This document shows positions 54,335 through 62,753 of a stretch of DNA of 64,000 nucleotides, piece after piece. The stretch is taken from assembly GCA_007751475.1 (NCBI GenBank), contig CP036434.1, positions 2,232,001-2,296,000 on the forward strand, given 5' to 3'. The notes below the pieces were generated by a model, which saw nothing but the letters and a program-made list of their open reading frames with translations, did no database searches and was not told the origin of the DNA. Within the stretch, counting starts at the first letter, position 1. Each line of letters starts with the position of its first letter. The stretch is from Saltatorellus ferox (GTDB taxonomy: Bacteria; Planctomycetota; UBA1135; GCA-002686595). The position numbers and the translations under genes are program-made.

Positions 54335-55435
54335 CTACCGATCTGGCCGGTCCTCCATCTCACTCCGTCGCATCGGCATCGCGTCGATCGTCTCGAAGGC
54401 TTCCACGGGCTCGAAGGGCTTCGCCCAGCGCTTCTTGACCTCCCCGTCCTTGCCGACCAGCGCGCACGACCACTCACCTGCCGCGAGACCCCAGTGCTCG
54501 CGGAGTTCCTTCGCCGCCGTCGAGTCGAGCTGGCGTCCGGCCACGATCGCCGCGCGTTCACCCAGAAGGTGAACGACGCGCAGGTCGCGGGCGACGAGCC
54601 CGTCCAGGGAAGCGATCAAGCGGCCCCGCTGGATCGAAGCGTCCTTACCGTAGTCGTCTCCCTTCAGTGGCTCGCCGATCACGAGGACTCGCTCGGACCA
54701 TCGGAGAGCTGAGAGGAGCCTGTCCGCCGACGGAGCCTCGTCGAGTGCCTTTCCGAGGGCCTCCGTTCGACGCTCGCTCGCGCCGATCGTTCCGGCCGCT
54801 CCGTCGGCGACTCCGTCGGCGGCGCTGGCGGCCCAGGCGTCGATCGACAGCACGTCCAGGGTGTAATCGCCCTCCTGCCCGTCCGAGACCTGCAGACCCA
54901 CGTTCGCGATGTTCGCGCGATCCATGGGCTCCGCCGTGGGCGCGTATCGGCCGTGGAACACGGGCACGAAGGCGTCGAAGGGGATCGTGACCTCCTGCCA
55001 TTCGGGACCACCCTCGGAGGGACGGCGCGTCTGGAACGGCGCCTGCCAGTTGTGATCGCTGCGTCCCTTTCCCGTGCGGAGGTCCTGTCCTGTGCGCAAG
55101 CTCACGCTCCAGTTCCTTCCGTCTCCGCGGACACGGAGTCGCAGCCCGTCGAAGTCGGAGAGGGCCAGAGGTTCGGTCGGCTGCACGCGGAACGAGGCGA
55201 AGCCCCCGTTGTTCTCCAGGCTGAGTTCGCCCGCGAAGCGAGCATGCTCGTCCGTCCAGGAGGCCTTGCCCGTGGAGACCCCTCCCATGACGCGGTCATG
55301 GTTCGAGGTCCATGGGTCGATCGAAGCGGCCTTCTCGAACCGGAAGAGCTCGCGGGTCTGGACGTCGTCGGTCATCTGGGATGAGATGGCTGCAAAAGCG
55401 GCGCATGCCGCCCACGAAAGGATGCCTGGATTCAT
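54335..55435 (-). CDS. CIA30-like domain fused to DUF4174
   Basis: The product has 366 residues from the ATG at 55435, with a hydrophobic signal-like start. Residues 30-190 form a CIA30 (complex I intermediate-associated 30) galactose-binding-like sandwich: DRVMGGVSTGKA, LENNGGFASFR, VRGDGRNWSVSL and FVPVFHGRYAPTAEPMD. Residues 245-355 match DUF4174 (peroxiredoxin-like fold): RVLVIGEP, RDLRVVHLLGE, VGKDGEVKKRW and IDAMPMRRSEM. The two domains are usually separate. CIA30 proteins bind sugars or assist assembly; DUF4174 has no known function. Sure about the domains, unsure about the role. Confidence 0.85.
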   Translation of the reverse strand: MNPGILSWAACAAFAAISSQMTDDVQTRELFRFEKAASIDPWTSNHDRVMGGVSTGKASWTDEHARFAGELSLENNGGFASFRVQPTEPLALSDFDGLRLRVRGDGRNWSVSLRTGQDLRTGKGRSDHNWQAPFQTRRPSEGGPEWQEVTIPFDAFVPVFHGRYAPTAEPMDRANIANVGLQVSDGQEGDYTLDVLSIDAWAASAADGVADGAAGTIGASERRTEALGKALDEAPSADRLLSALRWSERVLVIGEPLKGDDYGKDASIQRGRLIASLDGLVARDLRVVHLLGERAAIVAGRQLDSTAAKELREHWGLAAGEWSCALVGKDGEVKKRWAKPFEPVEAFETIDAMPMRRSEMEDRPDR

Positions 55436-55527
55436 GGGATGTCCCTCCAAGGGCCTGTTCGATCGGGACGCCGTCGCGGATCCATGGGACTTGTCATGGA
55501 TCACTCGCTTTCACGAAATCGCGGTCC

Positions 55528-56244
55528 CTACCACGAGAATCTGGCGCCCAAGAGCAGCGCGCTGTGTCCGTACTCCGTTTCCACGCGAAGGCCTTCGTTG
55601 GAGGCTCCGCTCTCGCGTCCCATCTCCGGATCGAACGCTCGAAAGAAGCGTCCTTCCGCGAACAGGGCCACGCCAGCAGAGACCTCGCGAATCGCCCCAA
55701 GCATGAACTGAGCAGCGGGCGTTTCGGTGGAGTAGCTTCCGTCAGCGCCTGTGTTGCCGCCGCGTAGATCCATGTCGACCTCTTGCGCCAGCCCGAATCC
55801 CAGTCCCACGTAGGGGTCGAGGGCCCAGCCCGTATCGAAGCGGTAGAAGGCGTTGAGCATCACGGCGACCGACGCGAGATCGCCGTCGGTCCCGAGCACT
55901 GTCGATCCCGCGCGAGCCTCGTCCAGGTCGTTCGAGCGGTACATGTACTCGAGTTCCAGCGACCAGTTGCGGTCGATGTCGTACCCGAGAGCAGCGCCGA
56001 ACATGAGGCCGGCGTCGAAGCTGCCCTCGGTCGCATCGATGACGCTGCCGCCCCGAAGGGTATCGACCTCCGTGTCCTCGAGCGAACCGTAGCCCGCCAG
56101 TGCCTTGCCATAGAAGCCGCGGTCCCGGCGAGGAGCTTGTCCGCCAAGAATGTCAGAAGTGGCGCAAGCGGTGAGGGGCAGTGCGGCGAGTCCGAGCGAC
56201 GAGAGCTGGACGAGGAACTGGGTTGCTGCGTGGCGCATTGGCAT
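55528..56244 (-). CDS. OmpA/OmpW-like outer-membrane beta-barrel protein
   Basis: The product has 238 residues from the ATG at 56244 (a second ATG at 56238). The signal peptide may be lipoprotein-like (LTACATSD). The mature protein has amphipathic beta strands, including FYGKALAGYGSLED, SLELEYMYRSNDLDEA, VAVMLNAFYRFDTGWALDPYVG and a terminal LLLGARFSW (aromatic last residue), typical of 8-stranded OmpA-like or OprF-like barrels. It would be an outer-membrane surface protein or porin of unknown ligand. It diverges from the two-component system; the intergenic region carries a pair of palindromes, so it could belong to the same regulon. Confidence 0.75.
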   Translation of the reverse strand: MPMRHAATQFLVQLSSLGLAALPLTACATSDILGGQAPRRDRGFYGKALAGYGSLEDTEVDTLRGGSVIDATEGSFDAGLMFGAALGYDIDRNWSLELEYMYRSNDLDEARAGSTVLGTDGDLASVAVMLNAFYRFDTGWALDPYVGLGFGLAQEVDMDLRGGNTGADGSYSTETPAAQFMLGAIREVSAGVALFAEGRFFRAFDPEMGRESGASNEGLRVETEYGHSALLLGARFSW

Positions 56245-56357
56245 TGGTTCGGGCAGGGACCGCGAAGGTCCGTGGGAGCTCCGATGGAGCTTTGGGAGAC
56301 GGGCCACCGGGTGGGGCCCACACCCTCAGAGGTTCGAGCCCTGGACGGCAGATGGCG

Positions 56358-56440
56358 ATGACACCAGCGTCATTCCCTTTGGCCGCCCTCGTTCGAAGAC
56401 CCGATTCTGTGAAGAACCTGAGAAATGACGGGCTCGTCAT
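56358..56440. promoter_or_regulatory. Pair of matching palindromes, ATGAC-N6-GTCATTCC
   Basis: Site 1 (56358-56373) reads ATGAC-ACCAGC-GTCAT and site 2 (56425-56440) reads ATGAC-GGGCTC-GTCAT. Both have the same half-sites, the same 6-bp spacer and the same downstream TTCCC, and are 67 bp apart. Site 2 is extended to AATGACG/CGTCATT. They lie between the barrel protein gene and the response-regulator gene, ending 35 bp before its ATG. A dimeric regulator, probably the encoded OmpR-type protein acting on its own promoter, is a natural candidate. Confidence 0.6.
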
Positions 56441-56474
56441 TCCCCGGCGAGCGACGGGGGTCGAGACTGGGGCC

Positions 56475-57155
56475 ATGCCCTTGCTCCTCCTGGTGGACGA
56501 CGATGCCAAGCTCGCGCGTGACCTGAGCGTTGGCCTCGCGGTCTACGGTTTCTCCGTCGTGACCGTCGGGACGCTGGAAGAAGCGCGCACGCGGCTCGCG
56601 GGCGTGGAGTCCTTCGCTCTCATCTTGCTGGATGTGACGCTCCCGGACGAGGATGGCTGGGTGCTCGTCGAAGAACTCCGTGGCGCAGGCGACCACGTCC
56701 CCGTGATCTTTCTCACCGCCCGAAGCGTGCTGGGCGATCGCGTGCGAGGCCTTCGTCTCGGAGCGGACGACTACGTGGTGAAGCCCTTTGAACTGGAGGA
56801 ACTCAACGCACGGATCGAGGCTAACCTGAGGCGGCATCGGCCTGATGAGGTCTACATGGTCGATGGTGTTCAGGTGAACATGGATGCGAGAACCGTGGTG
56901 CGGGATGGCCGGCGGCTGGAACTCAGCCAGAGAGAATTCGGTGTGCTGGCCGCGCTGATCCGAGCCGAGGGTCGCGTGCTCACCCGACGGGAGCTCTTGC
57001 TCGAGGTCTGGGAGATGAGCTTCGACCCTGGCACCAACGTCGTGGATGTCGTGGTGCTTCGACTGCGCAGGAAGCTGGACATCGGCGGGCGACACACGAT
57101 TCAGACTGCGATCGGCCAGGGGTACTCGGTTCGTGCAGAGCGCGTTCAGTCATGA
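56475..57155 (+). CDS. OmpR/PhoB-family response regulator
   Basis: The product has 226 residues from the ATG at 56475, immediately before the receiver domain. Residues 2-120 are a receiver with acidic DDD (8-10), phospho-acceptor Asp 53 (LLDVTLPDEDGW), Thr 81 and Lys 103 (VVKPF). Residues 125-226 are an OmpR winged helix: LSQREFGVLAALIRAEGRVL, then LRRKLDIGGRHTIQTAIGQGYSV. Its partner kinase gene overlaps it by 4 bp (ATGA), a standard two-component operon. Target genes are unknown; the adjacent palindromes and barrel protein gene are candidates. Confidence 0.95.
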   Translation: MPLLLLVDDDAKLARDLSVGLAVYGFSVVTVGTLEEARTRLAGVESFALILLDVTLPDEDGWVLVEELRGAGDHVPVIFLTARSVLGDRVRGLRLGADDYVVKPFELEELNARIEANLRRHRPDEVYMVDGVQVNMDARTVVRDGRRLELSQREFGVLAALIRAEGRVLTRRELLLEVWEMSFDPGTNVVDVVVLRLRRKLDIGGRHTIQTAIGQGYSVRAERVQS

Positions 57156-58540
57156 AGGGCCACGGCTGGTCGATTCGATCGTCGGCAGGAGCTCTGTTCG
57201 CGGGCACGGCCAGCGTCTTCCTGGTCGTCGCGGGCATCGTTCTCTCGGGCGCCTATTTCCTGATCATGGCCTCGGAGCTCGATGAGGAGCTGCTCGAGGT
57301 GATCGCCAGTATGAAGCCGCGACTGGAAGAGGCGGGGGACGACCGGTCTTTCTTCTCGGCAGCCGTGGGCGCGACGATCAGCTCGGAGCTCGAGACTCCG
57401 ATGGCCTGGCGCTTGCGCGGCTCGAACGGCGAGGTGCTTCATTCGGTGGGGCCTGCGTCACTGCTGGCCGTTCTGGCAGCGACCCCGGAGGGCGTGGGGC
57501 CGCTCGAGGTCTGGCGGCCCACACTGACGACGCGTCAGACGTTCGTGGCTCTGCCCGGGAGCTGCAAGGCTGACGCCATTCTCGACGGAGCCGGCTGGCT
57601 GGGGCGGACGCGGATCTTCGCCGCTTCCATGGGAGCCGTCGCCATCCTGGGATCGCTGCTCTCCCTTCTCGTGGGCCGGGCCTTCGGCCGACGAATCTCC
57701 GAACTCGTCACGCGAGTCGCAGACGAGGTTTCGACTCAAGGGGATCAGGTCGAGCTCAGCGGCACCCGAACGCCGGGAACGCCGGTCGAGGTTCGGGCCG
57801 TCGCGCTGGCGATGGAAGCGAGGCTCTTGGCCCACCGGACCGAGATGGAGCGTAGCCAGATCCTCGTCGCCGGCCTCGCGCACGATCTGAGGGCTCCGGT
57901 TCAAGCGCTCCTGACGAGCACCCAGGTCGCGCTCATGGAGGGCGGAGGCACGGATCCAGGGAAGGTCCTCCAGCGCCACCTCTCCGAGATCAGAAGCCTT
58001 GCGCGCGCCATCGACAACATCATGGAATGGGGCGCACCCCGGCACGCCGCAGCGGCGGCAACCTCCGTCGCGTTCGACCTCAGAGTCGAAGTGCGAGATC
58101 GATTGAGAGGCGAGGAAGAAGCCGCTGCGCGGAAAGGTGTCTTCCTGGACCGCATAGAGAAAGGAGAGCTCGCCTACTCGGGAAGTCCTGATTCGATCGT
58201 TCTTGCGATCCGCAACCTCGTGGGCAATGCGATCGACTGGTCGGCGCCGGGGGGCGAGGTGACTCTGACGCTCGAGGGGCGAGCTGATCGAATCGTGATC
58301 AGCGTCGAGGACCAAGGGCCCGGATTCCAGGCCGATGAGATCGATCGTCTCTTCGAACCATTCATCCGAGGCGTCGCTGCGCCGGGAAAGCGAGCGGGCT
58401 ACGGCCTCGGCCTGGCGATCGTGGCGGCCGTCGCGAGGCGTCATGGCGGCGAAGTGACTGCCGGGAATCGACCTCCGAAGCCGCAGGGCTCTCTTGGCGC
58501 CACGCCCGGAGCTCGTGTGATCATGACCTTGCCGAAATAG
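57152..58540 (+). CDS. Sensor histidine kinase
   Basis: The product has 462 residues. Two membrane helices (about 14-38 and 155-177) bracket a periplasmic sensor of about 115 residues, followed by a HAMP-like linker. The DHp helix has the phospho-acceptor His 244 in GLAHDLRAPVQ; the C-terminal ATPase has NLVGNAIDWS (N box), DQGPGFQ (G1) and GYGLGLAIV (G2). It phosphorylates the response regulator encoded just upstream. The signal is unknown; the sensor domain has no recognisable fold. Confidence 0.93.
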   Translation: MKGHGWSIRSSAGALFAGTASVFLVVAGIVLSGAYFLIMASELDEELLEVIASMKPRLEEAGDDRSFFSAAVGATISSELETPMAWRLRGSNGEVLHSVGPASLLAVLAATPEGVGPLEVWRPTLTTRQTFVALPGSCKADAILDGAGWLGRTRIFAASMGAVAILGSLLSLLVGRAFGRRISELVTRVADEVSTQGDQVELSGTRTPGTPVEVRAVALAMEARLLAHRTEMERSQILVAGLAHDLRAPVQALLTSTQVALMEGGGTDPGKVLQRHLSEIRSLARAIDNIMEWGAPRHAAAAATSVAFDLRVEVRDRLRGEEEAAARKGVFLDRIEKGELAYSGSPDSIVLAIRNLVGNAIDWSAPGGEVTLTLEGRADRIVISVEDQGPGFQADEIDRLFEPFIRGVAAPGKRAGYGLGLAIVAAVARRHGGEVTAGNRPPKPQGSLGATPGARVIMTLPK

Positions 58541-58613
58541 CAGGTAGAGCGAGTCCCTCGCCGTTTCCGTCTGCGCAAGGCAGGCGTCCTGGGCACCGCG
58601 CGACCGTCCTCGT

Positions 58614-59033
58614 TCATGGCGCAGAGGTCTCGAGGACGCGTTCCTCGAAGCGGCCAGCTTCGAGTTGCCACGCGCGAACGGATCCGATCGAACCACCCCT
58701 CGCTTCTGCGATCACGTAGCACCAGCTCGAGTAGGCGCCTGCCCGGTCGGATTCGCTCGGGATCGCGGGCTCGTCGGGGTGGGAATGCCAGACGCCCAGG
58801 ACGATCAGGCCTTCGTCCTCGGCTCGGAGTTCCGCCGCGAGGAAGTCCTCGGGGTGGACCTCGAAGCGCTTCGGAGCCGCGGCGAGGTTGCGGCAACGGG
58901 CGGCGACGGTCGCCTCGTCGCGATCGTGCCCGCGGGACCCGAGGAGAAGGCCGCACGCCTCCCTCGGGTAGGCCGCCTGGCTCTCCTCGGCGATGGCGGC
59001 GCAGACCTCGGCGCTGAGGCGCAGGGGCTTCAT
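58614..59033 (-). CDS. JAB1/MPN-type (JAMM) metallopeptidase
   Basis: The product has 139 residues from the ATG at 59033. The JAMM zinc motif is complete: Glu 25 in YPREACGLLLG, His 83 and His 85 of HSHPDEPAIPSESD, Ser 93 and Asp 96. This short form matches bacterial Mec/M67-type isopeptidases, some of which process sulfur-carrier or ubiquitin-like proteins (as in cysteine and cofactor biosynthesis). No sulfur-carrier gene is adjacent. It lies 4 bp downstream of the Old Yellow Enzyme stop, so it is probably co-transcribed with it. Confidence 0.88.
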   Translation of the reverse strand: MKPLRLSAEVCAAIAEESQAAYPREACGLLLGSRGHDRDEATVAARCRNLAAAPKRFEVHPEDFLAAELRAEDEGLIVLGVWHSHPDEPAIPSESDRAGAYSSWCYVIAEARGGSIGSVRAWQLEAGRFEERVLETSAP

Positions 59034-59037
59034 CGGC

Positions 59038-60528
59038 CTACCGGTTCCAGACCGGAGCCAGCAGCGACCGCTTCCCGTCCAGCGACAAGGCGCGGCCCGC
59101 GTGCTCCGGCTCCATCGACGGCTCACGCTCGCGCGCCTTGTCCCAGAGCTGGCAGGTCACTTCCTTGTGCTTCTGGTCCAGGCCCTCGCAGTAGTTCGTG
59201 AAGATGCAGCGGCGCACCTCGGCGCCCTGTCCGGTGCGGACCTTGTGCCACCAGTCCGGGTCCGCGAGCGACTGGCGCGCCGCCGCGACCATGTCGCAGT
59301 CGCCTTCGACGAGGGCCGCCTCCGCCGCGTCGAACGTTCCGATCCCGCCGCAGCCGATCACGGGCACGATCGGATCGACCGCGCGCACGGCGTCGCGGAT
59401 CGCGCGGGAGAGCGGCAGGTTCCGGCCGAACGGCCCCGGCGCGTCGATGCGCACCGTCGGCATGCACTCGTGACCGCTCGGGCCCGTGTACGGATAGGCG
59501 GCGGCGCCGACCCGGGGCTGCTTCGCGTCCTCGAACTTGCCGCCCTTGCTGACGGAGACGAAGTCCATGCCGTGCTCGGCGAACTGCGCCGCGAACCAGG
59601 CCGCGTCCTCGACCCGCGTGCCCCCTTCGATGACCTCGTCGCCCAGCATCCGGCAGCCGACGGTAGCGCCCTGGCCGACGCGGGCGCGGACCGCCGCGAG
59701 GACCTCCAGCGCCAGTCGCACGCGCCCCTCACGCGTCGTCCCGTAGCCGTCGTCCCGGACGTTTCGGGCCGAGAGGAAGCTCGCCATCGTGTACGCGTGG
59801 GCGAAGTGGAGCTCGACGCCGTCGAAGCCCGCGGCGATCGCCCGCTCGGCCGCATCGGCGAAGAGCCCGGGCAGTACCTCTGGCAGCTCGCGGATATGGG
59901 GCTGGTCCATGTCGAAGACTCGCTCCCGCTCCCCGTACTCCAGCGCCTCGCGTTCGCGCGGATTCAGGGCGCCGAGAAGGTCTTCGTGGGGGAGCGCCAG
60001 GAGCGCGTCCCGGACCTCGGCTTCGGTCGCCGACTCCGTGAGCCCGGCCGCCAGGCGATGACGGTCGGAGACCGCCAGGAAGCGTCCGACGAACGACGCC
60101 TTCTCGGGCCGGCGCCGGATCCGCAGGAAGTCGATCAGCTGGATCAGGAGACGAGTCTGCCCCTGGCTCCGCTCGGCGACGTGCTCGACCAGCTTCCGAA
60201 GGCCGGGAACGTAGCGGTCGTGACCGATGCGCAGAAGCGGCCCGGACGGCACGTCGCGGATGCCCGTCGCCTCGACGACCAGGACGCCGGGCCGCCCGTC
60301 GGCGAAGCGTCCGTACCAGTCGATCACCTCGGGGGTGGCGTCTCCCTCCTCGGTCGACCGCCACGGGACCATGGCCGGAACCCAGGTTCGCGAACGGGCC
60401 GTGAAGGCGCCGACGCGGACGGGCGAATAGAGCCGGCTCATGTTCGCCTCGGCCGAGGTGGGCCATACGGCCCGCGGAAGTGGGTAGGGCTGGGCCCTGT
60501 CCGTCGAGGGTTCCTGGGATTTGGTCAC
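59038..60528 (-). CDS. Old Yellow Enzyme-family NADH:flavin oxidoreductase
   Basis: The product has 496 residues. A TIM barrel binds FMN, with conserved RTWVPAMVPWRS near the start, GFDGVELHFAHAYTMASFLSA (substrate/FMN face), GCGGIGTFDAAEAAL (phosphate-binding) and DMVAAARQSLADPDWWHKV. The C-terminus contains a CxxxxxxC-like RRCIFTNYCEGLDQKHKEVTC, recalling the Fe-S cluster of 2,4-dienoyl-CoA reductase-like members, but the FAD/NAD domain is absent. The likely role is reduction of an activated C=C bond. A Met at residue 30 (60441) could be the real start. Divergent from the SDR operon. Confidence 0.88.
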   Translation of the reverse strand: MTKSQEPSTDRAQPYPLPRAVWPTSAEANMSRLYSPVRVGAFTARSRTWVPAMVPWRSTEEGDATPEVIDWYGRFADGRPGVLVVEATGIRDVPSGPLLRIGHDRYVPGLRKLVEHVAERSQGQTRLLIQLIDFLRIRRRPEKASFVGRFLAVSDRHRLAAGLTESATEAEVRDALLALPHEDLLGALNPREREALEYGERERVFDMDQPHIRELPEVLPGLFADAAERAIAAGFDGVELHFAHAYTMASFLSARNVRDDGYGTTREGRVRLALEVLAAVRARVGQGATVGCRMLGDEVIEGGTRVEDAAWFAAQFAEHGMDFVSVSKGGKFEDAKQPRVGAAAYPYTGPSGHECMPTVRIDAPGPFGRNLPLSRAIRDAVRAVDPIVPVIGCGGIGTFDAAEAALVEGDCDMVAAARQSLADPDWWHKVRTGQGAEVRRCIFTNYCEGLDQKHKEVTCQLWDKAREREPSMEPEHAGRALSLDGKRSLLAPVWNR

Positions 60529-60596
60529 GGAAGGACGATAGCGGAATGCCGTTCTCTTGGGGTGGATTGACAGGCGAGGACGCTACCCTGAACGCC

Positions 60597-61412
60597 ATGG
60601 AGATCGCACTGGTCACAGGCGCCACGGGCGGAATCGGCGGCGCCATTGCGAGGCGCCTGGCCGCCATGGGCATGCACGTGCTCGCCACGGGGCGCAGCCT
60701 GGAGAAGGTGGAGGCGTTCGCAGAGGGCGTCAACGCCAACGAGCTGATCGAAGGGAAGTGCACGCCGCTCCGGCTCGACGTGACGAGCGGGGACAGTGTC
60801 GCCCAGCTCGTGAAGCGCCTCGATGAACTCGAGATCGGGGACATCGACTGGCTCATCAACAATGCTGGCGCGGCCGATACGGCGCCGGGCACCCGCGAGG
60901 GCAACCATGCCCTCACGCGGCGCCTCATGGAGATCAACCTCTACGGCCCGATGCGGCTCTTCGATGTCTTCGGCCGGGGCATGCTCGATCGCCAGACCGG
61001 CGGGATGATCCAGGTCGCCTCGTCGGCGGGCCTCAAGGGTTACGCCTACGTTTCTGCCTACGCGGCGAGCAAGCACGCGCTGCTCGGCTGGACGCGCTCG
61101 CTCGCCCTGGAGTGCGCCCCCAAGGGAGTCATCGTGTCCGCGGTTTGCCCGCACTATGTCGATACGCCCATGACGGACCGTAGCATCGAGACGATGAAGC
61201 TGCGGTCCGGGCGGAGCGCCGAGGACCTGCGTTCGTTCGTGGCGTCCGAGAATCCCGGTGGCGTCATGGTCACCCCCGAAGAGGTCGCCGACTCGATCGT
61301 CGATCTCATGGGCGCCCACAACGGAGGCGTGGTCATCGAACTTCCGGGCGGATCGCGCCAGATCATCGAGACCGGAATTCCGCTCGAATCGAGTCACCGA
61401 GGAGGCCGCTGA
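60597..61412 (+). CDS. Short-chain dehydrogenase/reductase heading an acyl-CoA operon
   Basis: The product has 271 residues from the ATG at 60597. It has TGATGGIG nucleotide binding, NNAG, catalytic Ser in ASSAG and YAASK. A C-terminal extension (GGVVIELPGGSRQIIETGI) follows the core. It overlaps the RidA gene by 1 nt (TGATG), so translation is coupled. In a run with a crotonase and an acyl-CoA dehydrogenase it is a plausible 3-hydroxyacyl dehydrogenase of a fatty or aromatic acid degradation set. Upstream in-frame codons from 60480 overlap the divergent OYE start and are unlikely. Confidence 0.9.
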   Translation: MEIALVTGATGGIGGAIARRLAAMGMHVLATGRSLEKVEAFAEGVNANELIEGKCTPLRLDVTSGDSVAQLVKRLDELEIGDIDWLINNAGAADTAPGTREGNHALTRRLMEINLYGPMRLFDVFGRGMLDRQTGGMIQVASSAGLKGYAYVSAYAASKHALLGWTRSLALECAPKGVIVSAVCPHYVDTPMTDRSIETMKLRSGRSAEDLRSFVASENPGGVMVTPEEVADSIVDLMGAHNGGVVIELPGGSRQIIETGIPLESSHRGGR

Positions 61413-61882
61413 TGCTGCACAAGATCTTTCGACGCACCCGCACGACTCGCTTTGGACCCGATGGCGCGCCGACGCGGCTCAAGCGCTGGGCCGTGCGACC
61501 TGAAGGCTGGAAGGCCGCCCAGGGCTACGAGAACGGCGTGGTCGTGGAGAGCGGCGGCCGGATGCTCTTCATCGCTGGCCAGATCGCCTGGGACCAGAAC
61601 CAGAAGCTCGTCGGCAAGGGGAACATGGCGGAGCAGTTCATCCAGGCCCTCGACAACGTGCTCGTCGTCGTGGACGAGGCGGGCGGCCGACCCGAGGAGA
61701 TCGTTCGCATGACGGTCTACGTGACGGACAAGAAGGCCTACCTGGAGGCAACCCGTGAGATCGGGGCCGCCTGGCGCAAGCGACTCGGAAAGCACTATCC
61801 GGCGATGGCCCTCGTGCAGGTCGCGGACCTTCTCGAGGAGCACGCGCTCGTGGAGATCGAAGCGACGGCCGTGATCGGCTGA
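61412..61882 (+). CDS. RidA/YjgF family enamine-imine deaminase
   Basis: The product has 156 residues, slightly longer than the usual 130 because of a basic N-terminal extension. The Rid core includes GYENGVVVESGGRMLFIAGQIA, ALDNVLVVVDEAG, IVRMTVYVTD and LVQVADLLEEHALVEIEATAVI. The usual active-site Arg of the RVEIE end is replaced (ALVEIEA), so classical RidA activity is doubtful; many Rid paralogues in catabolic operons lack it. Its start overlaps the SDR stop. Confidence 0.88.
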   Translation: MLHKIFRRTRTTRFGPDGAPTRLKRWAVRPEGWKAAQGYENGVVVESGGRMLFIAGQIAWDQNQKLVGKGNMAEQFIQALDNVLVVVDEAGGRPEEIVRMTVYVTDKKAYLEATREIGAAWRKRLGKHYPAMALVQVADLLEEHALVEIEATAVIG

Positions 61883-61925
61883 CCGCCAGGCTCATCGGGC
61901 TCTGTCGCTTGCTATGATTCGGGGC

Positions 61926-62753
61926 ATGACCGCCCACGGAATCAGCCCCGACAGGATCCAGCCCGAGCACTTCCACTACGAAGAAGCGGACGGTGTCGCC
62001 ACGATCCGCCTGAATCGCCCCGATCGCCTGAATGCGCTGACGTTCGACTCCTACGCAGAGCTGCGCGATACGTTCGCCGCGCTTCGGACCCGCGATTCGG
62101 TGCACAGCGTGCTGCTGATCGGCAGCGGGCGGGCCTTTTGCTCCGGGGGCGATGTGCGCGACATCATCGGGCGTCTCTTCAACGTGCCCGACTCGACGCT
62201 CGTCGCTTTCACCCGGATGACGTGCGATCTGATCGAGAACATGCGCCTTCTGGAGAAGCCCATCGTCGCCGGCCTCAACGGGCTCACCTGCGGCGCAGGC
62301 GCCGTCATGGCGGCGGCGGCCGATATCCGGGTGGCGGCGAAATCGGCGAAGATCGCGTTCCTTTTCACCCAGGTCGGGCTCTGTGGAGCCGACATGGGGG
62401 CCGCGTGGCTCCTGCCCCGAATCGTGGGGCTCGGTCACGCGTCCGAGCTGCTCATGACCGGCGACTTCATCACGGCGGAGCGCGCGGGCGAGATCGGGCT
62501 GTACAACCATGTCGTCGAGGACGACGCGCTGGAGGCTCGCGCGATGGAGCTGGCGCAGAAGCTCGCGAAGGGACCGGGGATGGGCCTCGCCGTCACGAAG
62601 CGCATGCTGAACGCGGAGGCACACATGAGCCTTCGGGACGCGATGCAGGCCGAGGGCTGGGTCCAGGCAGAATGCATGAAGCACCCCGACTACCGCGAGG
62701 CGTTCGAGGCCTTCACGGAGAAGCGCGAGAAGGACTTCGGGAAGAACCGCTGA
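61926..62753 (+). CDS. Enoyl-CoA hydratase/isomerase-family (crotonase) protein
   Basis: The product has 275 residues from the ATG at 61926. Crotonase fold: ATIRLNRPDRLNALTF, GRAFCSGGD (oxyanion loop), KPIVAGLNG and WLLPRIVGLG. The two Glu residues used by classical enoyl-CoA hydratase seem absent: the GGGxE position is GAGAV (Val 127) and the second is near Gln 149. Hydration chemistry is therefore uncertain, and another crotonase reaction (isomerisation, thioester hydrolysis or decarboxylation) is possible. TGATG overlap with the downstream acyl-CoA dehydrogenase gene indicates one transcript. Confidence 0.85.
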   Translation: MTAHGISPDRIQPEHFHYEEADGVATIRLNRPDRLNALTFDSYAELRDTFAALRTRDSVHSVLLIGSGRAFCSGGDVRDIIGRLFNVPDSTLVAFTRMTCDLIENMRLLEKPIVAGLNGLTCGAGAVMAAAADIRVAAKSAKIAFLFTQVGLCGADMGAAWLLPRIVGLGHASELLMTGDFITAERAGEIGLYNHVVEDDALEARAMELAQKLAKGPGMGLAVTKRMLNAEAHMSLRDAMQAEGWVQAECMKHPDYREAFEAFTEKREKDFGKNR

